Shown here: positions 37,913-48,699 of the stretch, in pieces
Layout: the number at the start of each line of letters is the position of its first letter
How positions within the stretch are numbered: the first letter of the stretch is position 1
Origin: Chromatiales bacterium
Lineage (GTDB): Bacteria; Pseudomonadota; Gammaproteobacteria; UBA6429; Thiohalophilaceae
Reading direction: 5' to 3'
Length of the DNA: 58,162 bases
NCBI GenBank assembly: GCA_027076325.1
Contig: JALTJZ010000045.1
Location: forward strand, 99,988-158,149
Program-made: the position numbers and the translations under genes
Notes under the pieces: generated by a model
The model's input: only the letters and a program-made list of their open reading frames with translations
Told to the model about the DNA's origin: nothing
The model's database searches: none

Positions 37913-40747
37913 ATGGACACAATTCATATCCGTGGGGCGCGTACCCACAACCTTAAAAATATAGATCTTGACCTGCCGCGCGACAAGCTTATTGTGGTAA
38001 CGGGTTTATCCGGCTCTGGCAAGTCGTCGCTCGCCTTTGATACTATCTATGCAGAAGGTCAGCGCCGCTATGTCGAGTCATTATCCGCCTATGCGCGGCA
38101 ATTTCTGTCAGTCATGGAAAAACCCGACGTTGATCATATTGAAGGCCTGTCGCCCGCCATCTCCATCGAGCAAAAATCCACCTCACATAACCCGCGCTCG
38201 ACTGTTGGTACCATTACCGAGATATATGACTATTTAAGATTGTTATTTGCCCGTGCTGGCGAACCACGCTGCCCCGAACACAATACCACCCTCGATGCGC
38301 AAACCGTAAGCCAGATGGTTGATCAGGTTTTAGCCATGCCGGAAGGCACAAAACTGATGTTGCTCGCACCCGTGATTGATGGCCGAAAAGGAGAGCACGA
38401 ACATGCTTTAAACAGCTTACGTGCCGATGGCTATGTTCGTGCACGTATTGATGGTTTAATCCATGAGCTGGATCAAGTCGACACGCTCGACAAGCGCAAG
38501 AAACACAGCATTGAAGTGGTTATCGATCGCTTTAAAGTACGTGAAGACATTAAACAACGTTTAGCCGACTCATTTGAAACCACACTCAAACTTTCGAACG
38601 GCCTGGCACGCATTGCTTATATGGATGAGGCTCAGGCAAAAAAAGCCGGTGGCGACATTATTTTTTCTGCCCGCTATGCCTGTACAGAATGCGGCTACTC
38701 GATTAGTGAGCTTGAACCTCGTATTTTTTCGTTTAACAACCCCGCCGGAGCCTGCCCGACTTGCGATGGCCTTGGTGTTAATCAATTTTTTGACCCCGAA
38801 CGGGTTGTAGTACACCCGGAACTCAGTCTAAGCAGCGGTGCCATTCGTGGCTGGGACAGACGCAATATTTATTATTTTCAAATGGTCGAATCACTTGCCA
38901 GGCATTACAAATTTGATATGGATATGCCATTTGAGAATTTAGCAGAAGACGTTAAAACAAAAATTTTATACGGCAGTGGTTCTGAAAAAATCACTTTCCA
39001 CTATTTTAATGATAATGGTCGACAACATAAAAAGGTGCAAACCTTCGAAGGCATTATTAATAATATGCAACGCCGTTACCGTGAAACAGAATCCAATACG
39101 GTACGCGAAGAGTTGGGTAAATATATCAGCCAGCAACCGTGCCCAACCTGCAAGGGCGCCCGACTCAATGAAGCGGCACGGCATGTTTATATAAAAGAAA
39201 CCACCTTACCGGAAATAACCACCTTAGCCATCGAAGACACACAACAGTTCTTTAAAAAATTAAAATTAACTGGACATAAAGGCAAAATAGCCGAAAAAAT
39301 TGTAAAAGAAATTAGCCAACGGCTGGATTTTTTAGTCAACGTTGGTCTGGAATATTTATCGCTTGATCGTAAAGCCGATACCTTATCGGGTGGCGAAGCA
39401 CAACGCATCCGACTGGCAAGCCAGATTGGTGCCGGTTTAGTCGGCGTAATGTATGTTCTAGATGAGCCTTCCATCGGCTTACACCAACGTGATAATACCC
39501 GACTATTGCATACACTCAACTATCTACGCGATCTGGGTAATACCGTCATTGTAGTAGAACATGATGAAGAAGCTATTTTAAGTGCCGACTATGTTGTTGA
39601 CATTGGCCCCGGTGCCGGCGTGCATGGGGGTGAAATTATAGCCGAGGGTACGCCAAAGCAAATTCTGAAAAATAAAAACTCGATCACTGGTCAGTATCTT
39701 TCCGGCAAAAAGTCAATCGCTGTTCCAGAAAAACGAACCTGTAATGATCCTGCTAAACAACTTAAAATTCAGAGTGCTTCGGGCAATAACCTGCATAAGG
39801 TATCCGTTAGTATTCCGGTTGGTTTAATGACGGCTATCACCGGTGTTTCGGGTTCAGGCAAGTCAACACTGATCAATGATACCTTGTATCGGTACGCGGC
39901 AAAAGAAATCAACAAGGCCAGCGGCGAAGTTGCGCCGGTTAAAAGCATTACAGGAATGGAGCAGTTTGACAAGATTGTGGATATTGATCAAAGCCCGATT
40001 GGTCGCACCCCCCGCTCTAACCCCGCAACCTACACACAGCTTTTTACTCCTTTGCGCGAGCTCTATGCACAAACACAGGATGCTCGAACACGCGGCTATG
40101 CGCCGGGACGTTTTAGCTTTAATGTAAAAGGTGGCCGTTGTGAAGCCTGTCAGGGTGACGGCGTTATAAAAGTTGAAATGCATTTTCTACCTGATGTGTA
40201 CGTGCCCTGTGATATCTGCCACGGCAAACGCTATAACCGGGAAACATTAGAAATACGCTACAAAGGTAAAAATATTTATGAAGTACTGGAAATGACCGTT
40301 GAAGATGCCGTTGTCTTTTTTGATGCCATTCCGGTCATTAAACGTAAGTTACAAACACTGATGGATGTTGGTCTTTCGTATATCACCCTCGGTCAGAACG
40401 CAACAACCCTTTCCGGTGGTGAAGCACAGCGCATAAAACTGTCGCGGGAATTATCCAAACGTGACACAGGTCAGACCCTGTATATACTCGACGAGCCTAC
40501 AACCGGCTTGCACTTTCATGATATTGAACAATTGCTTGCGGTATTACACCGGTTACGCGATCATGGCAATACCATTATTGTTATCGAACATAATCTCGAT
40601 GTCATCAAAACTGCCGATTGGGTTATTGATCTGGGACCGGAAGGTGGCAACAAAGGCGGTACGATTGTTGCTGAAGGCACACCCGAAAATATTAGCAAGG
40701 TAAAAGCGTCTTACACAGGCCAATATCTGAAAGCATTGCTTAAGTAA
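37913..40747 (+). CDS. uvrA: Excinuclease ABC subunit A
   Basis: Damage-recognition ATPase of nucleotide excision repair; dimer that loads UvrB. The protein has 944 aa (E. coli 940) and two ABC ATPase halves: [14 protein letters not shown] near residue 31 and [13 protein letters not shown] near 645, with signatures [13 protein letters not shown] and [13 protein letters not shown]. Zinc modules are [14 protein letters not shown]...CPTCDGLG and [13 protein letters not shown]...[10 protein letters not shown]. The start [17 protein letters not shown] fits the family. No clear LexA box was found in the 162-base upstream gap. Confidence 0.98.
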   Translation: MDTIHIRGARTHNLKNIDLDLPRDKLIVVTGLSGSGKSSLAFDTIYAEGQRRYVESLSAYARQFLSVMEKPDVDHIEGLSPAISIEQKSTSHNPRSTVGTITEIYDYLRLLFARAGEPRCPEHNTTLDAQTVSQMVDQVLAMPEGTKLMLLAPVIDGRKGEHEHALNSLRADGYVRARIDGLIHELDQVDTLDKRKKHSIEVVIDRFKVREDIKQRLADSFETTLKLSNGLARIAYMDEAQAKKAGGDIIFSARYACTECGYSISELEPRIFSFNNPAGACPTCDGLGVNQFFDPERVVVHPELSLSSGAIRGWDRRNIYYFQMVESLARHYKFDMDMPFENLAEDVKTKILYGSGSEKITFHYFNDNGRQHKKVQTFEGIINNMQRRYRETESNTVREELGKYISQQPCPTCKGARLNEAARHVYIKETTLPEITTLAIEDTQQFFKKLKLTGHKGKIAEKIVKEISQRLDFLVNVGLEYLSLDRKADTLSGGEAQRIRLASQIGAGLVGVMYVLDEPSIGLHQRDNTRLLHTLNYLRDLGNTVIVVEHDEEAILSADYVVDIGPGAGVHGGEIIAEGTPKQILKNKNSITGQYLSGKKSIAVPEKRTCNDPAKQLKIQSASGNNLHKVSVSIPVGLMTAITGVSGSGKSTLINDTLYRYAAKEINKASGEVAPVKSITGMEQFDKIVDIDQSPIGRTPRSNPATYTQLFTPLRELYAQTQDARTRGYAPGRFSFNVKGGRCEACQGDGVIKVEMHFLPDVYVPCDICHGKRYNRETLEIRYKGKNIYEVLEMTVEDAVVFFDAIPVIKRKLQTLMDVGLSYITLGQNATTLSGGEAQRIKLSRELSKRDTGQTLYILDEPTTGLHFHDIEQLLAVLHRLRDHGNTIIVIEHNLDVIKTADWVIDLGPEGGNKGGTIVAEGTPENISKVKASYTGQYLKALLK

Positions 40748-40849
40748 AGCAATAAGCCACAGCCTGGGCATTGTTGATCTTTACAGATGTCAGGTAGATG
40801 TTAGCCCAATTCTGAGAAAGTCAGGCAATATATGAAAGAACAACAGCCT

Positions 40850-41314
40850 CTAGTTATGCATCAACTTATAGCGTAACTTACCAAATAAAATGTTAAGTAT
40901 ATTATTTCTCGGTAAAAAACCAAGAAGTGGTTTACGCCGAACCCCCATTCCCCTACGCAAAAGTTTTAACTCCATATGGGTGGGCTCAATCACCAGACCT
41001 TGTGAAATAGCCCTAAGTGCCATTTTCCGACGGAACATAATAATCGCGGCTTTAGCTAGATACACAAATACCTCTGGATTATTTAACTCTGTTTCTGCCG
41101 CAACGACACATTTATTAAGCCCTTCATCACGGTTACCTAACCGAATTAAACATAACCCATAAAAAGCAAGGTATTCATTTGAATGAAATGCCCCCTTTTC
41201 CGTGCTTCGAATCGCATGCAGAAAATACGGTATCGCTTTGCCATATTCTTTTTTAGTATAAAGTTGCGCTGCCTGAGAAAAAGCATCGCTAGCAGTAAGG
41301 TGATTAAGAGTCAT
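40850..41314 (-). CDS. Small TPR-like protein
   Basis: A 154-aa protein made of helical repeats: ASDAFSQAAQLYTKKEYGKA, then EYLAFYGLCLIRLGNRDEGL and PEVFVYLAKAAIIMFRRKMA, consistent with three TPR units, followed by a basic tail. No signal peptide. The ATG at 41314 has AAGGA 7 bases upstream; an in-frame TTG at 41332 would add six residues but lacks a ribosome site. It stands beside the Hpt protein, so a scaffold role is possible. Function unknown. Confidence 0.75.
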   Translation of the reverse strand: MTLNHLTASDAFSQAAQLYTKKEYGKAIPYFLHAIRSTEKGAFHSNEYLAFYGLCLIRLGNRDEGLNKCVVAAETELNNPEVFVYLAKAAIIMFRRKMALRAISQGLVIEPTHMELKLLRRGMGVRRKPLLGFLPRNNILNILFGKLRYKLMHN

Positions 41315-41472
41315 AAACGCATCCTTGTGCAAGTTTGATCATTGTCCCAATGACAGGCTATTCTAACAAAAGTTAATTTCAAAAATTGTTAACTATGCCT
41401 CATTCGCTATAAAAATTAACCCTGTTGTGTTGTTAACGCCTCCGGGAGAGGGGTTGGGGTGAAGTGAGTAAA

Positions 41473-42207
41473 TTAATCCAGCAATCGAAGAAGGCTACCG
41501 TCCTTTATAATGTTTCTATCGACGATGTGGTTAAACAAATCTGCAGCATTAATAGAATCACGGTCTTTCGTTGTCACCAGTATTGCCTTTATATTTCTAT
41601 TCTTCCCATTCGAAAGTCTAAGCGCTGACAATATAGCTTCACCATTTAATGTAGGCACCTCCATTGCAGTTAGCACAACATCATAATTTTGCATCAATAA
41701 ACTCTCCAATGCACAGAGCCCATCACTTGCGATCTTTACCAGGTAATCGTCGGAAAAAGAAGCCGACAGCATCGATGCATAAAGCGGCGAAGGCTCTACA
41801 ATCAGGGCTTTTCGTTGCGGGCCAGCCGTTGCGGCATCAATTTGTAGTAATTTCGCATCAACGCTGCTGAAGTTATCATCATTATTCGCAATAAGCTCCA
41901 GAGCTATATTTAACAAGTCATTGTAATTTAATAAAGCATTGACGGCATGCTGGGTATAAATTTTCTGTGAATCAATTAATGCGGTTATTGTATCTTCCAT
42001 TTGATGACAAATCTTTGTGTATACATGAAACCCGTAAGTACCTGCCGTGCCTTTTAAACTATGTACAGCACGCAGTAAATCCTCTACTTCCCGCTTATCC
42101 ACTAAAGTCAGGACAAGCCTTTCAATTTCATTAATGCGTTCAGGCAATGCGGCTAAAAATTCTTCCCTGAGTAATACAAGCACATCGTTAATTGAGTTAT
42201 TGGCCAT
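41473..42207 (-). CDS. Hpt domain protein with degenerate receiver
   Basis: A 244-aa protein. The N-terminal Hpt domain (about 1-110) keeps the phosphorylatable His in LLRAVHSLKGTAGTYG. The C-terminal part (about 132-244) has the receiver fold but not its chemistry: the acidic pair is IVEPSPLY, and the phosphoacceptor position in VVLTAMEVPTLNG is not an Asp. It therefore probably passes phosphate through the Hpt while the second domain only binds partners. It could feed the receivers at 17131 and 17509, but this is only a guess. Confidence 0.82.
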   Translation of the reverse strand: MANNSINDVLVLLREEFLAALPERINEIERLVLTLVDKREVEDLLRAVHSLKGTAGTYGFHVYTKICHQMEDTITALIDSQKIYTQHAVNALLNYNDLLNIALELIANNDDNFSSVDAKLLQIDAATAGPQRKALIVEPSPLYASMLSASFSDDYLVKIASDGLCALESLLMQNYDVVLTAMEVPTLNGEAILSALRLSNGKNRNIKAILVTTKDRDSINAADLFNHIVDRNIIKDGSLLRLLD

Positions 42208-42318
42208 ATTGAGAAATACTACTTACGTTGCTCGAAAGATTCATTATTTAGAGTATCGGCTGTTTTTAGAATTAATTAAGTGGATTTAACCCTTTTATTT
42301 CAATAACTTGAAGCGTTA

Positions 42319-43047
42319 TTATTTCAGAAGTCTCACACTATCTCCAATTCTGCAAGAATGGGTTTTAGCCGCATTTTGTTCACGTAACGCGATTTCAACA
42401 AGTTGGTTGGAATTAACATACCAGCATAATGTATCCGCTGGCATATCTGCATATGTTTTTGCAAAGTGAATTTTTACCCCCTTTAAATCGAGAATAGCCG
42501 CCTTTGAAATCGCGGTTGCAGCTATCCCTGTCATCAAATTACCATAGGCATCAATATAAATAACTTCGTATAAATCATCTGGCCAGTCAAGGCGTTTAAT
42601 ATCATTTATGGAGATATTCTCGGTAGCAGAGAAATCATTCTGTGCGATCTTTGCAGCAACCGGTGCAAAAATATCGCGGCCATGAAAAGTATGACTAGAC
42701 TGCCGTGGTTGCCACGTTATTTTGTAAACCTGTACATCCTTTTCTGCACGAAGAATATATTCAAACAAACCATTATCCGGCCCAATAAAATACAGACCAT
42801 TCACTTTTAGTACAATAGCCTGTCGCGAGCTACCAACACCCGGGTCAACAACACAGCAAAATAAACTGCCTGCCGGAAAATACTTGATCAGGCTATTTAA
42901 TAAACAGGCTGAATGCTTCACATCAAAACCAGGTGCGTCGTGCATTAAATCAATTATTTTTGCATCTGGATAATATTTATAGATAGCAGCCTTCAACTGA
43001 CCAACGTATGGGCCTAACAGAGTAAAATCTGTATATAAAATTATCAT
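42319..43047 (-). CDS. SAM hydroxide adenosyltransferase (DUF62 family)
   Basis: A 242-aa enzyme of the family that hydrolyses S-adenosylmethionine to adenosine and methionine. The start LYTDFTLLGPYVGQLK carries the nucleotide-binding Asp; VVDPGVGSSRQAIV and FIGPDNGLFEY are the signature loops; HTFHGRDIFAPVAA follows with the catalytic His/Asp region. Its start overlaps the stop of the VanZ-like gene by four bases (ATGA), so the two are translated together. Physiological role unclear in the whole family. Confidence 0.9.
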   Translation of the reverse strand: MIILYTDFTLLGPYVGQLKAAIYKYYPDAKIIDLMHDAPGFDVKHSACLLNSLIKYFPAGSLFCCVVDPGVGSSRQAIVLKVNGLYFIGPDNGLFEYILRAEKDVQVYKITWQPRQSSHTFHGRDIFAPVAAKIAQNDFSATENISINDIKRLDWPDDLYEVIYIDAYGNLMTGIAATAISKAAILDLKGVKIHFAKTYADMPADTLCWYVNSNQLVEIALREQNAAKTHSCRIGDSVRLLK

Positions 43048-44009
43048 TTTTCTAATTTGACAGGTCCAAAAAGAAAATAGACAGGTTGCCGTAAATTCAG
43101 TTTAAAAAATTCCAGCCTTTGTATTTTTTGCATATTCATATCACGTTTAAATGGTGCTTTTTTTACATCCGCTAGCGGTATCCTTATTTTATTCAAACCT
43201 GATAATAGTTGAATAGAATAGTTAAATCTATCCCGATATTGATAACCGGTATACTCATGCTGCAGATCATGTATTCGAATATTAAGTGTTGTTTCTGGAA
43301 TAGGACTGAAAATATCAAAACTTAAATAGTTATAACTGCTCCAGTCCCGGTTAAAAGCACCCAGGCTTGCAGTTGGATTCTGGCCAGGAATAAAGTCTAT
43401 ACGTAATTGCTTTTTGCCTGACTGGTCAGCAGGATTTGGAACAAAATATAAATTTACATTATTTTTCTGGAAGCGGGAAATTTCTCGTACACTCTCATTT
43501 GCAACTAAAACGGGAAATTGTCTGCTTTGCTGTATGTCATCGATAATAATATCTACCATAGGGAACAATATAATAACGCTAAGAAAAATAATACCTGCCT
43601 TGAAGCTTGTACGGATAAAACGATTTACCTTCAATAAAGCATCTGAGAATACAACAAACCCTATACAGGCTCCAAGCCAATCAAGTAAAACATCGTAGCT
43701 ACTTTTATCCCTACCGGTAAGTGTTTGTAAATACTCAATCACGATACCCAGAAAAATAGAAATTATACTAATTAATAAAAATTGCGTATAAATAGAATAA
43801 CCTGATCGATTTAAAATTATTTTAATAAATAAGTAACTTAAACCAATAAAAAGAAAAACATGCCCCAGATTCCATATCTGCTGAACACTTCGATAGCGTG
43901 TTAAATCAATCTGAAGAAAAAAAACCATATAAATAACAACCAGGCTAAACAGAATAACAGGCATGCTTTTCATGTTCTTTGCTCTGGGATATTTTATATT
44001 TAAAAACAT
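43044..44009 (-). CDS. VanZ-like membrane protein with C-terminal beta domain
   Basis: A 321-aa protein. The first 150 residues contain about five hydrophobic helices and the VanZ-like pattern LGHVFLFIGLSYLF, then VIEYLQTLTGRDKSSYDVLLDWLGA (shown here across 43.6-43.8 kb). The remaining 150 residues are soluble and probably face the periplasm; RDWSSYNYLSFDIFSP and LRIDFIPGQNP suggest a jelly-roll, carbohydrate-binding-like fold. It may act at the cell surface or wall; no substrate can be named. First gene of the pair with the SAM hydrolase. Confidence 0.78.
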   Translation of the reverse strand: MFLNIKYPRAKNMKSMPVILFSLVVIYMVFFLQIDLTRYRSVQQIWNLGHVFLFIGLSYLFIKIILNRSGYSIYTQFLLISIISIFLGIVIEYLQTLTGRDKSSYDVLLDWLGACIGFVVFSDALLKVNRFIRTSFKAGIIFLSVIILFPMVDIIIDDIQQSRQFPVLVANESVREISRFQKNNVNLYFVPNPADQSGKKQLRIDFIPGQNPTASLGAFNRDWSSYNYLSFDIFSPIPETTLNIRIHDLQHEYTGYQYRDRFNYSIQLLSGLNKIRIPLADVKKAPFKRDMNMQKIQRLEFFKLNLRQPVYFLFGPVKLEK

Positions 44010-44054
44010 AAATTAATCGTACTCTGTCTGTGTTCAGTTACTGTCTCAGTCGCC

Positions 44055-44090
44055 CATAAAAAAACCGGGCAAAAGCCCGGTTTTTTTATG
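44055..44090 (-). terminator. Terminator of the alpha operon after rplQ
   Basis: Perfect 16-bp arms (44055-44070 and 44075-44090) with a 4-base loop: a GC core CCGGGC/GCCCGG flanked by seven A and seven T. A textbook Rho-independent terminator, 18 bases past the rplQ stop, that could work on either strand. Confidence 0.95.
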
Positions 44091-44107
44091 TGAATTTGAG
44101 TATTTAG

Positions 44108-44506
44108 TTACTCTTCAATAACTTCTGGCTCATCTTCATCTTCAACAACAGGGCGGTCAACAAGCTCAACATAAGCCATCGGTGCTTTATCTCCAGCACG
44201 AAAACCACACTTTAAAATGCGCAGGTAACCACCAGGACGCTCTACATAGCGTGGGCCAAGCTCATTAAATAATTTTGTTACAATATCACGATCACCCAGA
44301 CGTGCAAACGCTAAGCGGCGATTTGCAACAGAATCTTTTTTAGCTAACGTAATTAGCGGTTCTGCTTTACGGCGTAACTCTTTTGCCTTCGCAAGTGTTG
44401 TGCAAATAAGTTCATGTTTAAATAATGATGATGACATGTTTTTAAACATCGCTTTACGATGTGAACTATTGCGATTAAGTTGTCGACCACTTTGACGATG
44501 ACGCAT
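44108..44506 (-). CDS. rplQ: 50S ribosomal protein L17
   Basis: Large-subunit protein near the peptide exit tunnel. The start [17 protein letters not shown] and the segment [20 protein letters not shown] identify it. It has 132 aa (E. coli 127), ending in an acidic tail. Last gene of the alpha operon, just before the strong terminator. Confidence 0.98.
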   Translation of the reverse strand: MRHRQSGRQLNRNSSHRKAMFKNMSSSLFKHELICTTLAKAKELRRKAEPLITLAKKDSVANRRLAFARLGDRDIVTKLFNELGPRYVERPGGYLRILKCGFRAGDKAPMAYVELVDRPVVEDEDEPEVIEE

Positions 44507-44549
44507 GATACTACCCTATATTCAATTCTGTATTTACTTAAAATTAAAA

Positions 44550-45572
44550 CTAGCCCAACAAAGTTGATGCCGGTTTATCGTCTTTACTACCTACTAAACT
44601 GGCTGGTGGCCAATTTTCCAAACGCAGACCCAGTGACAGACCACGCGAAGCAAGTACATCTTTAATTTCTGTTAACGACTTTTTGCCCAAATTTGGTGTT
44701 TTAAGTAATTCAACTTCAGTGCATTGAATTAAATCACCTATATAGTAAATTTGTTCAGCTTTGAGGCAATTTGCCGAACGGACCGTTAACTCCAGGTCAT
44801 CAACCGGACGCAACAGGATTGGATCAATATCCGGTTCTTGTTCCGAAGGTTCGTCTGCTTCTTTACTACGTAAATCAACAAAGGCTGCTAACTGCTCCTG
44901 TAAAATAGTTGCAGCATTACGAATCGCTTGTTCAGGCTCAATGGTGCCATTTGTTTCCAGTTCGATAATCAGTTTATCAAGGTTAGTACGTTGTTCAACA
45001 CGTGCGCTTTCAACATTATATGAAACACGTGAAATCGGGCTGTATGATGCGTCTAACTGTAAACGGCCAATGGGGCGATCTTCTTCTTCGTCAACCGCAC
45101 GCAGGTTAGAAGCCTCATAACCACGACCAGCGGCAACTTTCATTACCATATTTAATTCACCAACATCAGTTAAATGTGCAATAACATGGTCAGGATTAAC
45201 AATTTCAATATTGTGGTCGACCGCAATATCACCGGCAGTCACGACACAAGGGCCTTTTTTGTTCAGTGTTAATCTTGCCGTGGATGTTTCACTATCATCC
45301 ATTTTAAGTGCAACACCTTTCAAATTCAGCAGGATGTTCATCACGTCTTCCTGCACACCTTCAACCGTAGTGTACTCATGCAAAACACCATCAATTTCTA
45401 CTTCAATAATAGAGTAGCCTGTCATTGACGACAGCAATATGCGGCGTAACGCATTACCTAAAGTATGGCCAAAACCACGTTCCAGGGGTTCCAAGGTGAC
45501 TTTCGCCTGCGTGTCACTGACTTGATTCACATCAACAATTCGCGGGGTCAAAAATTCAGCTATACCTTGCAT
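44550..45572 (-). CDS. rpoA: RNA polymerase alpha subunit
   Basis: Alpha subunit: the N-terminal domain (about 1-235; [21 protein letters not shown]) dimerises and assembles the core enzyme, and the C-terminal domain (about 260-325; [32 protein letters not shown]) binds UP elements and activators. It has 340 aa, about ten more than E. coli, the extra residues lying in the acidic linker ([14 protein letters not shown]) and at the C-terminal end. Between rpsD and rplQ in the alpha operon. Confidence 0.98.
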   Translation of the reverse strand: MQGIAEFLTPRIVDVNQVSDTQAKVTLEPLERGFGHTLGNALRRILLSSMTGYSIIEVEIDGVLHEYTTVEGVQEDVMNILLNLKGVALKMDDSETSTARLTLNKKGPCVVTAGDIAVDHNIEIVNPDHVIAHLTDVGELNMVMKVAAGRGYEASNLRAVDEEEDRPIGRLQLDASYSPISRVSYNVESARVEQRTNLDKLIIELETNGTIEPEQAIRNAATILQEQLAAFVDLRSKEADEPSEQEPDIDPILLRPVDDLELTVRSANCLKAEQIYYIGDLIQCTEVELLKTPNLGKKSLTEIKDVLASRGLSLGLRLENWPPASLVGSKDDKPASTLLG

Positions 45573-45628
45573 GTAATACCCTCTTTATCTAGTTCTGAGA
45601 AATTAATAAATTTGTTATTAATACTTAA

Positions 45629-46255
45629 TTATTTGGAATACAGTTCGACTACCAGATTTTCTTTAATATCTGCTGGTAAGTCACTGCGTTCAGGTACATT
45701 TTTATAAACGCCTTGCAGTTTGGTTGTATCCACATCAACCCAGTCCACAGTACCGCGTGACTGAGAAGCATCGACTGCACCTTTAATGCGTAATTGTGCT
45801 TTTGATTTTTCCGCAATCGCAATCACATCGCCCGCAGCAACTTGTGCAGAAGGGATATTTAATTTTTTCCCGTTTACCGTAATGGCATTGTGACGTACCA
45901 ACTGGCGCGCTTCGCTACGTGAGGCACCAAAGCCCATACGAAAAACAACATTATCCAAACGCGATTCTAAAAGCTGTAACAGGTTCTCACCGGTTGAGCC
46001 TTTAATTCTGTCTGCTTCTTTATAGTAACCACGGAATTGTTTTTCCAGAATGCCATAAACACGACGTAATTTTTGCTTCTCACGCAACTGCCCGGCATAG
46101 TCCGACATACGCGCCCGTTTTTGACCGTGTTGACCAGGCGGGAATGGGCGATTTTCCATTGCACATTTACTTGAAAAGCATTTGTCGCCTTTTAAAAACA
46201 ATTTATCGCCTTCACGACGGCATTGACGACACTTGGGTCCAATATATTTAGCCAA
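45629..46255 (-). CDS. rpsD: 30S ribosomal protein S4, four-cysteine form
   Basis: Primary 16S rRNA-binding protein and, in gammaproteobacteria, repressor of the alpha operon. It has 208 aa, with the S4 RNA-binding domain [20 protein letters not shown]. The N terminus carries a zinc-finger-like set, KCRQCRRE and [11 protein letters not shown] (Cys 9, 12, 26, 31), the C+ form; E. coli S4 lacks these. The start codon is TTG at 46255, with GGAG 9 bases upstream and no ATG nearby, which may limit its translation. Confidence 0.97.
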   Translation of the reverse strand: MAKYIGPKCRQCRREGDKLFLKGDKCFSSKCAMENRPFPPGQHGQKRARMSDYAGQLREKQKLRRVYGILEKQFRGYYKEADRIKGSTGENLLQLLESRLDNVVFRMGFGASRSEARQLVRHNAITVNGKKLNIPSAQVAAGDVIAIAEKSKAQLRIKGAVDASQSRGTVDWVDVDTTKLQGVYKNVPERSDLPADIKENLVVELYSK

Positions 46256-46267
46256 TGTACTACTCTC

Positions 46268-46660
46268 CTAAACTCGACGACGTTTCGGTGGGCGGCAACC
46301 ATTATGAGGAATGGGTGTCACATCCGAAATATTTGTAATTGCAAAACCATTAGCATGTAATGCGCGTACGGCAGATTCACGGCCAGGCCCTGGTCCTTTC
46401 ACATTTACTTCCAGATTCTTCATCCCAAACTCTTTCGCCATTGTGCCAACACGTTCGGCGGCCACTTGCGCAGCAAACGGGGTACTTTTACGTGAACCAC
46501 GGAAGCCAGAACCACCGGCTGTTGCCCAACATAAGGCGTTGCCCTGTCGGTCAGTGATCATAACGATGGTATTATTAAAGGATGCATGAATATGCGCGAT
46601 GCCGTCAGCGACGTCACGTTTAGCCTTTTTCTTGCGTGAATGAGCTTTTTTAGTTGCCAT
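46268..46660 (-). CDS. rpsK: 30S ribosomal protein S11
   Basis: Platform protein of the small subunit. [34 protein letters not shown] and [16 protein letters not shown] are diagnostic. It has 130 aa and a lysine-rich N terminus ([14 protein letters not shown]). Lies between rpsM and rpsD with gaps of 21 and 12 bases. Confidence 0.98.
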   Translation of the reverse strand: MATKKAHSRKKKAKRDVADGIAHIHASFNNTIVMITDRQGNALCWATAGGSGFRGSRKSTPFAAQVAAERVGTMAKEFGMKNLEVNVKGPGPGRESAVRALHANGFAITNISDVTPIPHNGCRPPKRRRV

Positions 46661-46681
46661 ATTAGTTACTTACCTGGAGAC

Positions 46682-47038
46682 TTATCTTTTAATCGGTTTG
46701 CGTGGACCTTTACGAGTCCGAGCATTTGTTTTTGTCCGTTGACCGCGAAGTGGAAGACCTCGACGATGACGAATACCACGGAAAGTACCTAAATCCATCA
46801 AGCGTTTGATGTTCATTGATACTTCGCGTCGCAAATCACCTTCAACAGTATATTTTGCAACTTCACCACGAATTTGCTCTAACACATTTTCGTCGATTGC
46901 ACTGATCTTGGTGCTGGGCTCAACACCCACCGTGGCGCAGATCTGCTGCGCACGTGTCCGACCAATACCATATATGGCAGTTAAAGCAATAACAGCATGC
47001 TTGTGATCGGGTACATTAATTCCGGCTATACGGGCCAT
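46682..47038 (-). CDS. rpsM: 30S ribosomal protein S13
   Basis: Head protein of the small subunit that contacts the P-site tRNA and L5. [20 protein letters not shown] and [20 protein letters not shown] identify it; 118 aa, as in E. coli. First gene after a 142-base gap containing a promoter and a structured leader, which corresponds to the start of the alpha operon. Confidence 0.98.
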   Translation of the reverse strand: MARIAGINVPDHKHAVIALTAIYGIGRTRAQQICATVGVEPSTKISAIDENVLEQIRGEVAKYTVEGDLRREVSMNIKRLMDLGTFRGIRHRRGLPLRGQRTKTNARTRKGPRKPIKR

Positions 47039-47101
47039 GGATTACTTCCTCAAAATTTCAATAAATCATCACGCAGCCCGAAATTTTCGTGCCGCGCGAA
47101 A
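47039..47101 (-). promoter_or_regulatory. Candidate S4-responsive alpha operon leader
   Basis: The leader RNA predicted from the -10 element at 47108 contains a hairpin with outer stem 47091-47096 / 47072-47077. The segment AAAATTTC inside it (minus strand, 47080-47087) is exactly complementary to GAAATTTT (47052-47059), which directly precedes the GAGGAAG ribosome site (47045-47051). Hairpin plus downstream pairing next to the ribosome site is the layout of the alpha operon pseudoknot bound by S4 in enteric bacteria. Inferred from pairing only. Confidence 0.55.
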
Positions 47102-47107
47102 CCGCTA

Positions 47108-47136
47108 ATTGTACGCATTTCCAGTAAGCTGAGCAA
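47108..47136 (-). promoter_or_regulatory. Sigma-70 promoter upstream of rpsM
   Basis: On the minus strand TTGCTC (47131-47136) and TACAAT (47108-47113) are 17 bases apart, giving a good -35/-10 pair with a predicted start near 47101. Confidence 0.68.
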
Positions 47137-47180
47137 GACCTAACCTCGATTAAACCCTTGAAAACAGCCTACTAACACCC

Positions 47181-47294
47181 TTAACCCTGTCGTTGCTTAT
47201 GGCGGCCATTCTTGCAAATAACGCGCACAACACCATGACGACGGATAACTTTGCAGCTTGAACACATTTTCTTTACCGATGCTCTCACTTTCAT
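47181..47294 (-). CDS. rpmJ: 50S ribosomal protein L36
   Basis: A 37-residue zinc-binding protein starting [19 protein letters not shown] and ending [10 protein letters not shown]. The Cys/Cys/Cys/His zinc ligands are present, so it is the C+ form. It is one residue shorter than E. coli RpmJ in the loop before HKQRQG. Located between secY and rpsM, its usual place. Confidence 0.96.
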   Translation of the reverse strand: MKVRASVKKMCSSCKVIRRHGVVRVICKNGRHKQRQG

Positions 47295-47376
47295 GTTAGT
47301 TACTCCTAAAATCTTAACTATCTCAAAACAATGCCTGATATTTGCTTCAAAAAGCGCCAAGCCAATATCAGTGAAT

Positions 47377-48699
47377 TTATAACTTACCCTTGCCTTTATT
47401 TGCTTTTTTCATCAGCCCTTCGTATTGATGCGACATCATATGCGCCTGGATCTGCGCCATTGAATCCATCACCACAATAACGATAATGAGCAATGATGTG
47501 CCACCAAAATAAAACGGTACATTCCACTCTAAAATCAGGAACTCCGGTAACAAACTTACCGATGTAATGTAAATAGCACCCACTAACGTAAGACGGCTTA
47601 AAATTGTATCAATATGCTTTGCTGTTTGCTCACCCGGTCTCACACCCGGGATAATTGCATTTGCTTTCTTCAAATTATCGGCTGTTTCTTTGGGGTTATA
47701 CATTAAAGCCGTATAGAAAAAGCAAAAGAAAATAATCGCAACTGCGTACAGCAATACATACAAAGGCTGCCCCGGTGACAACAATGTTTTAATGTCGACC
47801 AACCAGCTTAAACTCGAATCATTCCCAAACCAACCCGCAATGGTCGCTGGAAACAAAATAATACTTGAAGCAAAAATAGGTGGAATCACACCCGCCATAT
47901 TCACTTTCAATGGCAAATGGCTTGTTTGCCCCTGATATTGACCCCGCCCTTGCTGGCGTTGTGCATAATTAACCGTAATACGCCGCTGGCCTCGCTCCAT
48001 AAAGACAACAAACGCGGTGACCGCTATCGCTAAAATAAATAAAATCAAAATAACTGCAGAGCTCATTTCACCCGTGCTACCCCGTTCCAACGTACCGGCA
48101 ATAGCCTGAGGTAAACCGGCAACAATCCCGGCAAAAATAATCAGTGAAATACCGTTGCCAATGCCCCGCTCGGTAATTTGCTCACCTAGCCACATTAAAA
48201 ACATGGTGCCAGTCACTAAAGTAACGACCGTTGTAAAGTAAAACAGGTAGGCATTATCAATAATAACCAGACCATCTTGCCTAAACAAAGCAAAGGCAAT
48301 ACCTAAAGACTGAAACAACGCTAAAAACAATGTGCCGTAGCGCGTGTACTGTGTAATTTTTCGTCGCCCAGCGGCTCCCTCTTTGCTCAACGCTTCAAGC
48401 TTTGGGTGCACCTTGGTTAGAAGCTGCATAATAATGGACGAAGAAATATAAGGCATAATGCCTAATGCAAACAATGACAATCTTGATAATGCGCCACCCG
48501 AAAACATGTTGAACATGTCTAAAATGGTGCCTTTTTGTTGCTCAACCATCTGCGCTAACTGCGCCGGATCGATGCCTGGAACCGTAATAAATGAACCAAT
48601 ACGAAATACCAGTAAAGCACCAATAACAAATAGAATTCGCTGCCGCAGCTCACTCATTTGGCCGCCACCTGCCGATGGAATGTTCTTACGCGTTGCCAC
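47377..48699 (-). CDS. secY: Protein translocase subunit SecY
   Basis: Central channel of the Sec translocon, inner membrane, ten helices. It has 440 aa. Diagnostic segments are [50 protein letters not shown] and [14 protein letters not shown]. The start is GTG at 48699, sharing one base with the rplO stop (TAGTG), so its translation is coupled to rplO. An internal Met (near residue 15) would remove only the non-conserved N-terminal residues. Confidence 0.98.
   Translation of the reverse strand: MATRKNIPSAGGGQMSELRQRILFVIGALLVFRIGSFITVPGIDPAQLAQMVEQQKGTILDMFNMFSGGALSRLSLFALGIMPYISSSIIMQLLTKVHPKLEALSKEGAAGRRKITQYTRYGTLFLALFQSLGIAFALFRQDGLVIIDNAYLFYFTTVVTLVTGTMFLMWLGEQITERGIGNGISLIIFAGIVAGLPQAIAGTLERGSTGEMSSAVILILFILAIAVTAFVVFMERGQRRITVNYAQRQQGRGQYQGQTSHLPLKVNMAGVIPPIFASSIILFPATIAGWFGNDSSLSWLVDIKTLLSPGQPLYVLLYAVAIIFFCFFYTALMYNPKETADNLKKANAIIPGVRPGEQTAKHIDTILSRLTLVGAIYITSVSLLPEFLILEWNVPFYFGGTSLLIIVIVVMDSMAQIQAHMMSHQYEGLMKKANKGKGKL

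Noticed and set aside
41440..41466. G-rich stretch GGGAGAGGGGTTGGGG, similar to short repeats common in bacterial genomes
   Set aside because: Only one half of such an element is present and no second copy is in the window, so no repeat can be supported.
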